Shown piece after piece: positions 41,807-42,078 of a stretch of DNA of 42,078 bases (position 1 is the stretch's first letter; the number at the start of each line of letters is the position of its first letter). The notes beneath the pieces are model-generated. The model searched no databases, was not told the DNA's origin, and saw only the letters and a list, made by a program, of their open reading frames with translations. A program made the position numbers and the translations under genes. This stretch comes from CAIJXJ01 sp964445115 (GTDB taxonomy: Bacteria > Pseudomonadota > Gammaproteobacteria > Burkholderiales > Methylophilaceae), in NCBI GenBank assembly GCA_964445115.1, contig CAYUJU010000023.1, positions 1-42,078 on the forward strand, read 5' to 3'.

Positions 41807-42078
41807 ATGAGCAAAATCGTTGTTGTGCATAACCCGAGCCAGGAAAAGCTGAACGAACTGGGCGTCTCCAAGTGGGCCATCTGGGAAAAGGAAGTCTCCA
41901 AGTTCCCGATCGACTTCGGTTCCACCGAATGCGCCTACGTGCTGGAAGGCGAAATCCTGGTCACCCCCAAGGGCGGTGAGCCGGTCCGTATCGTCGCTGG
42001 CGATCTGGTCGCATTCCACGCAGGCCTCGACAGCCAGTGGGAAGTGGTCAAGCCGCTGCGCAAGCACTACAGCTACGA
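41807..42078 (+). CDS. Small cupin-domain protein (runs to the right edge)
   Basis: The window holds 90 codons of a protein starting MSKIVVVHNPSQEKLNELG. It continues with a single cupin barrel of the DUF861 type (WAIWEKEVSKFPIDFGSTECAYVLEGEILVTPKGGEPVRIVAGDLVAFHAG). This family usually has about 90-95 residues, so only the last few codons are missing. Metal ligands are incomplete, as often in DUF861. AAAGGAAAG precedes the ATG by a few bases, and a TATAGT at 41754-41759 may be a -10 box. The function is unknown; the family lies near ureidoglycine and sugar-handling cupins. Confidence 0.85.
   Translation, partial: MSKIVVVHNPSQEKLNELGVSKWAIWEKEVSKFPIDFGSTECAYVLEGEILVTPKGGEPVRIVAGDLVAFHAGLDSQWEVVKPLRKHYSY

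Noticed and set aside
1..42078. CRISPR array, tRNA, rRNA or prophage
   Set aside because: No regularly spaced repeats, no tRNA-like T-loop sequences in non-coding gaps and no phage structural genes were seen.

Overview
The window looks like a piece of a Gram-negative betaproteobacterial chromosome with fairly high GC. The signs are the protein families (AcnB, surE-pcm-nlpD, CpxRA, MoxR/DUF58/TgpA, a NagZ of proteobacterial type), tightly packed operons with ATGA overlaps, and outer-membrane machinery. A relative of the Nitrosomonadales (Gallionella/Sulfuricella/Thiobacillus-like) is my best guess; no rRNA or tRNA is present to confirm it. No CRISPR array, prophage or complete insertion sequence was seen.

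Layout, left to right. (1) 1-6.6 kb: the 5' half of acnB on the minus strand, divergent from a giant membrane-anchored eight-PAS GGDEF-EAL protein. (2) 6.7-14.3 kb: envelope-stress block. A small EF-hand protein is followed by cpxR-cpxA, a CpxP/Spy-like periplasmic protein, and a four-gene tripartite efflux operon (outer-membrane factor, MacA-like adaptor, ATPase, permease). (3) 14.4-18.1 kb: purB, an AT-richer NYN/LOTUS protein, wrbA, a HugZ/PNPOx-like protein and a DUF2069 membrane protein. (4) 18.1-22.3 kb: surE-pcm-nlpD, then a non-coding element with terminal inverted repeats and TA flanks where rpoS is often found, a radical SAM protein, and a small membrane protein. (5) 22.3-23.5 kb: a thioredoxin with a CDPC active site, a small anchored protein of unknown function, and a 358-bp stretch with no gene. 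(6) 23.5-31.4 kb: nine consecutive minus-strand genes (extradiol dioxygenase-like, pirin, old yellow enzyme, GIY-YIG nuclease, XdhC, IorA-like, IorB-like, MocA-like, nitroreductase), mostly with overlapping ends. They are divergent from a LysR regulator across an AT-rich 104-bp region holding a perfect 12-bp inverted repeat. (7) 31.5-38.7 kb: lysR, a PsiE-family protein, nnr (NAD(P)HX repair), moxR-DUF58-tgpA, tadA. (8) 38.7-42.1 kb: a tiny membrane protein, a Bax-inhibitor-1 homologue, an orphan FliD-like soluble protein, nagZ, and the start of a small cupin gene.

How the parts work together. The Cpx-type system probably senses envelope stress and may control its own genes and the CpxP-like gene through GTTAA-N5/6-GTAAA boxes; the adjacent efflux pump is a plausible further target. 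The nine-gene minus-strand run combines flavin-dependent reduction of electrophiles with an exported molybdenum hydroxylase and the factors needed to mature it, probably under the divergent LysR regulator. It is the best candidate here for a less-described functional unit. The most unusual non-coding feature is the ~290-bp MITE-like element, whose end motif recurs at a second gene; in both places it begins inside a TAG stop codon.
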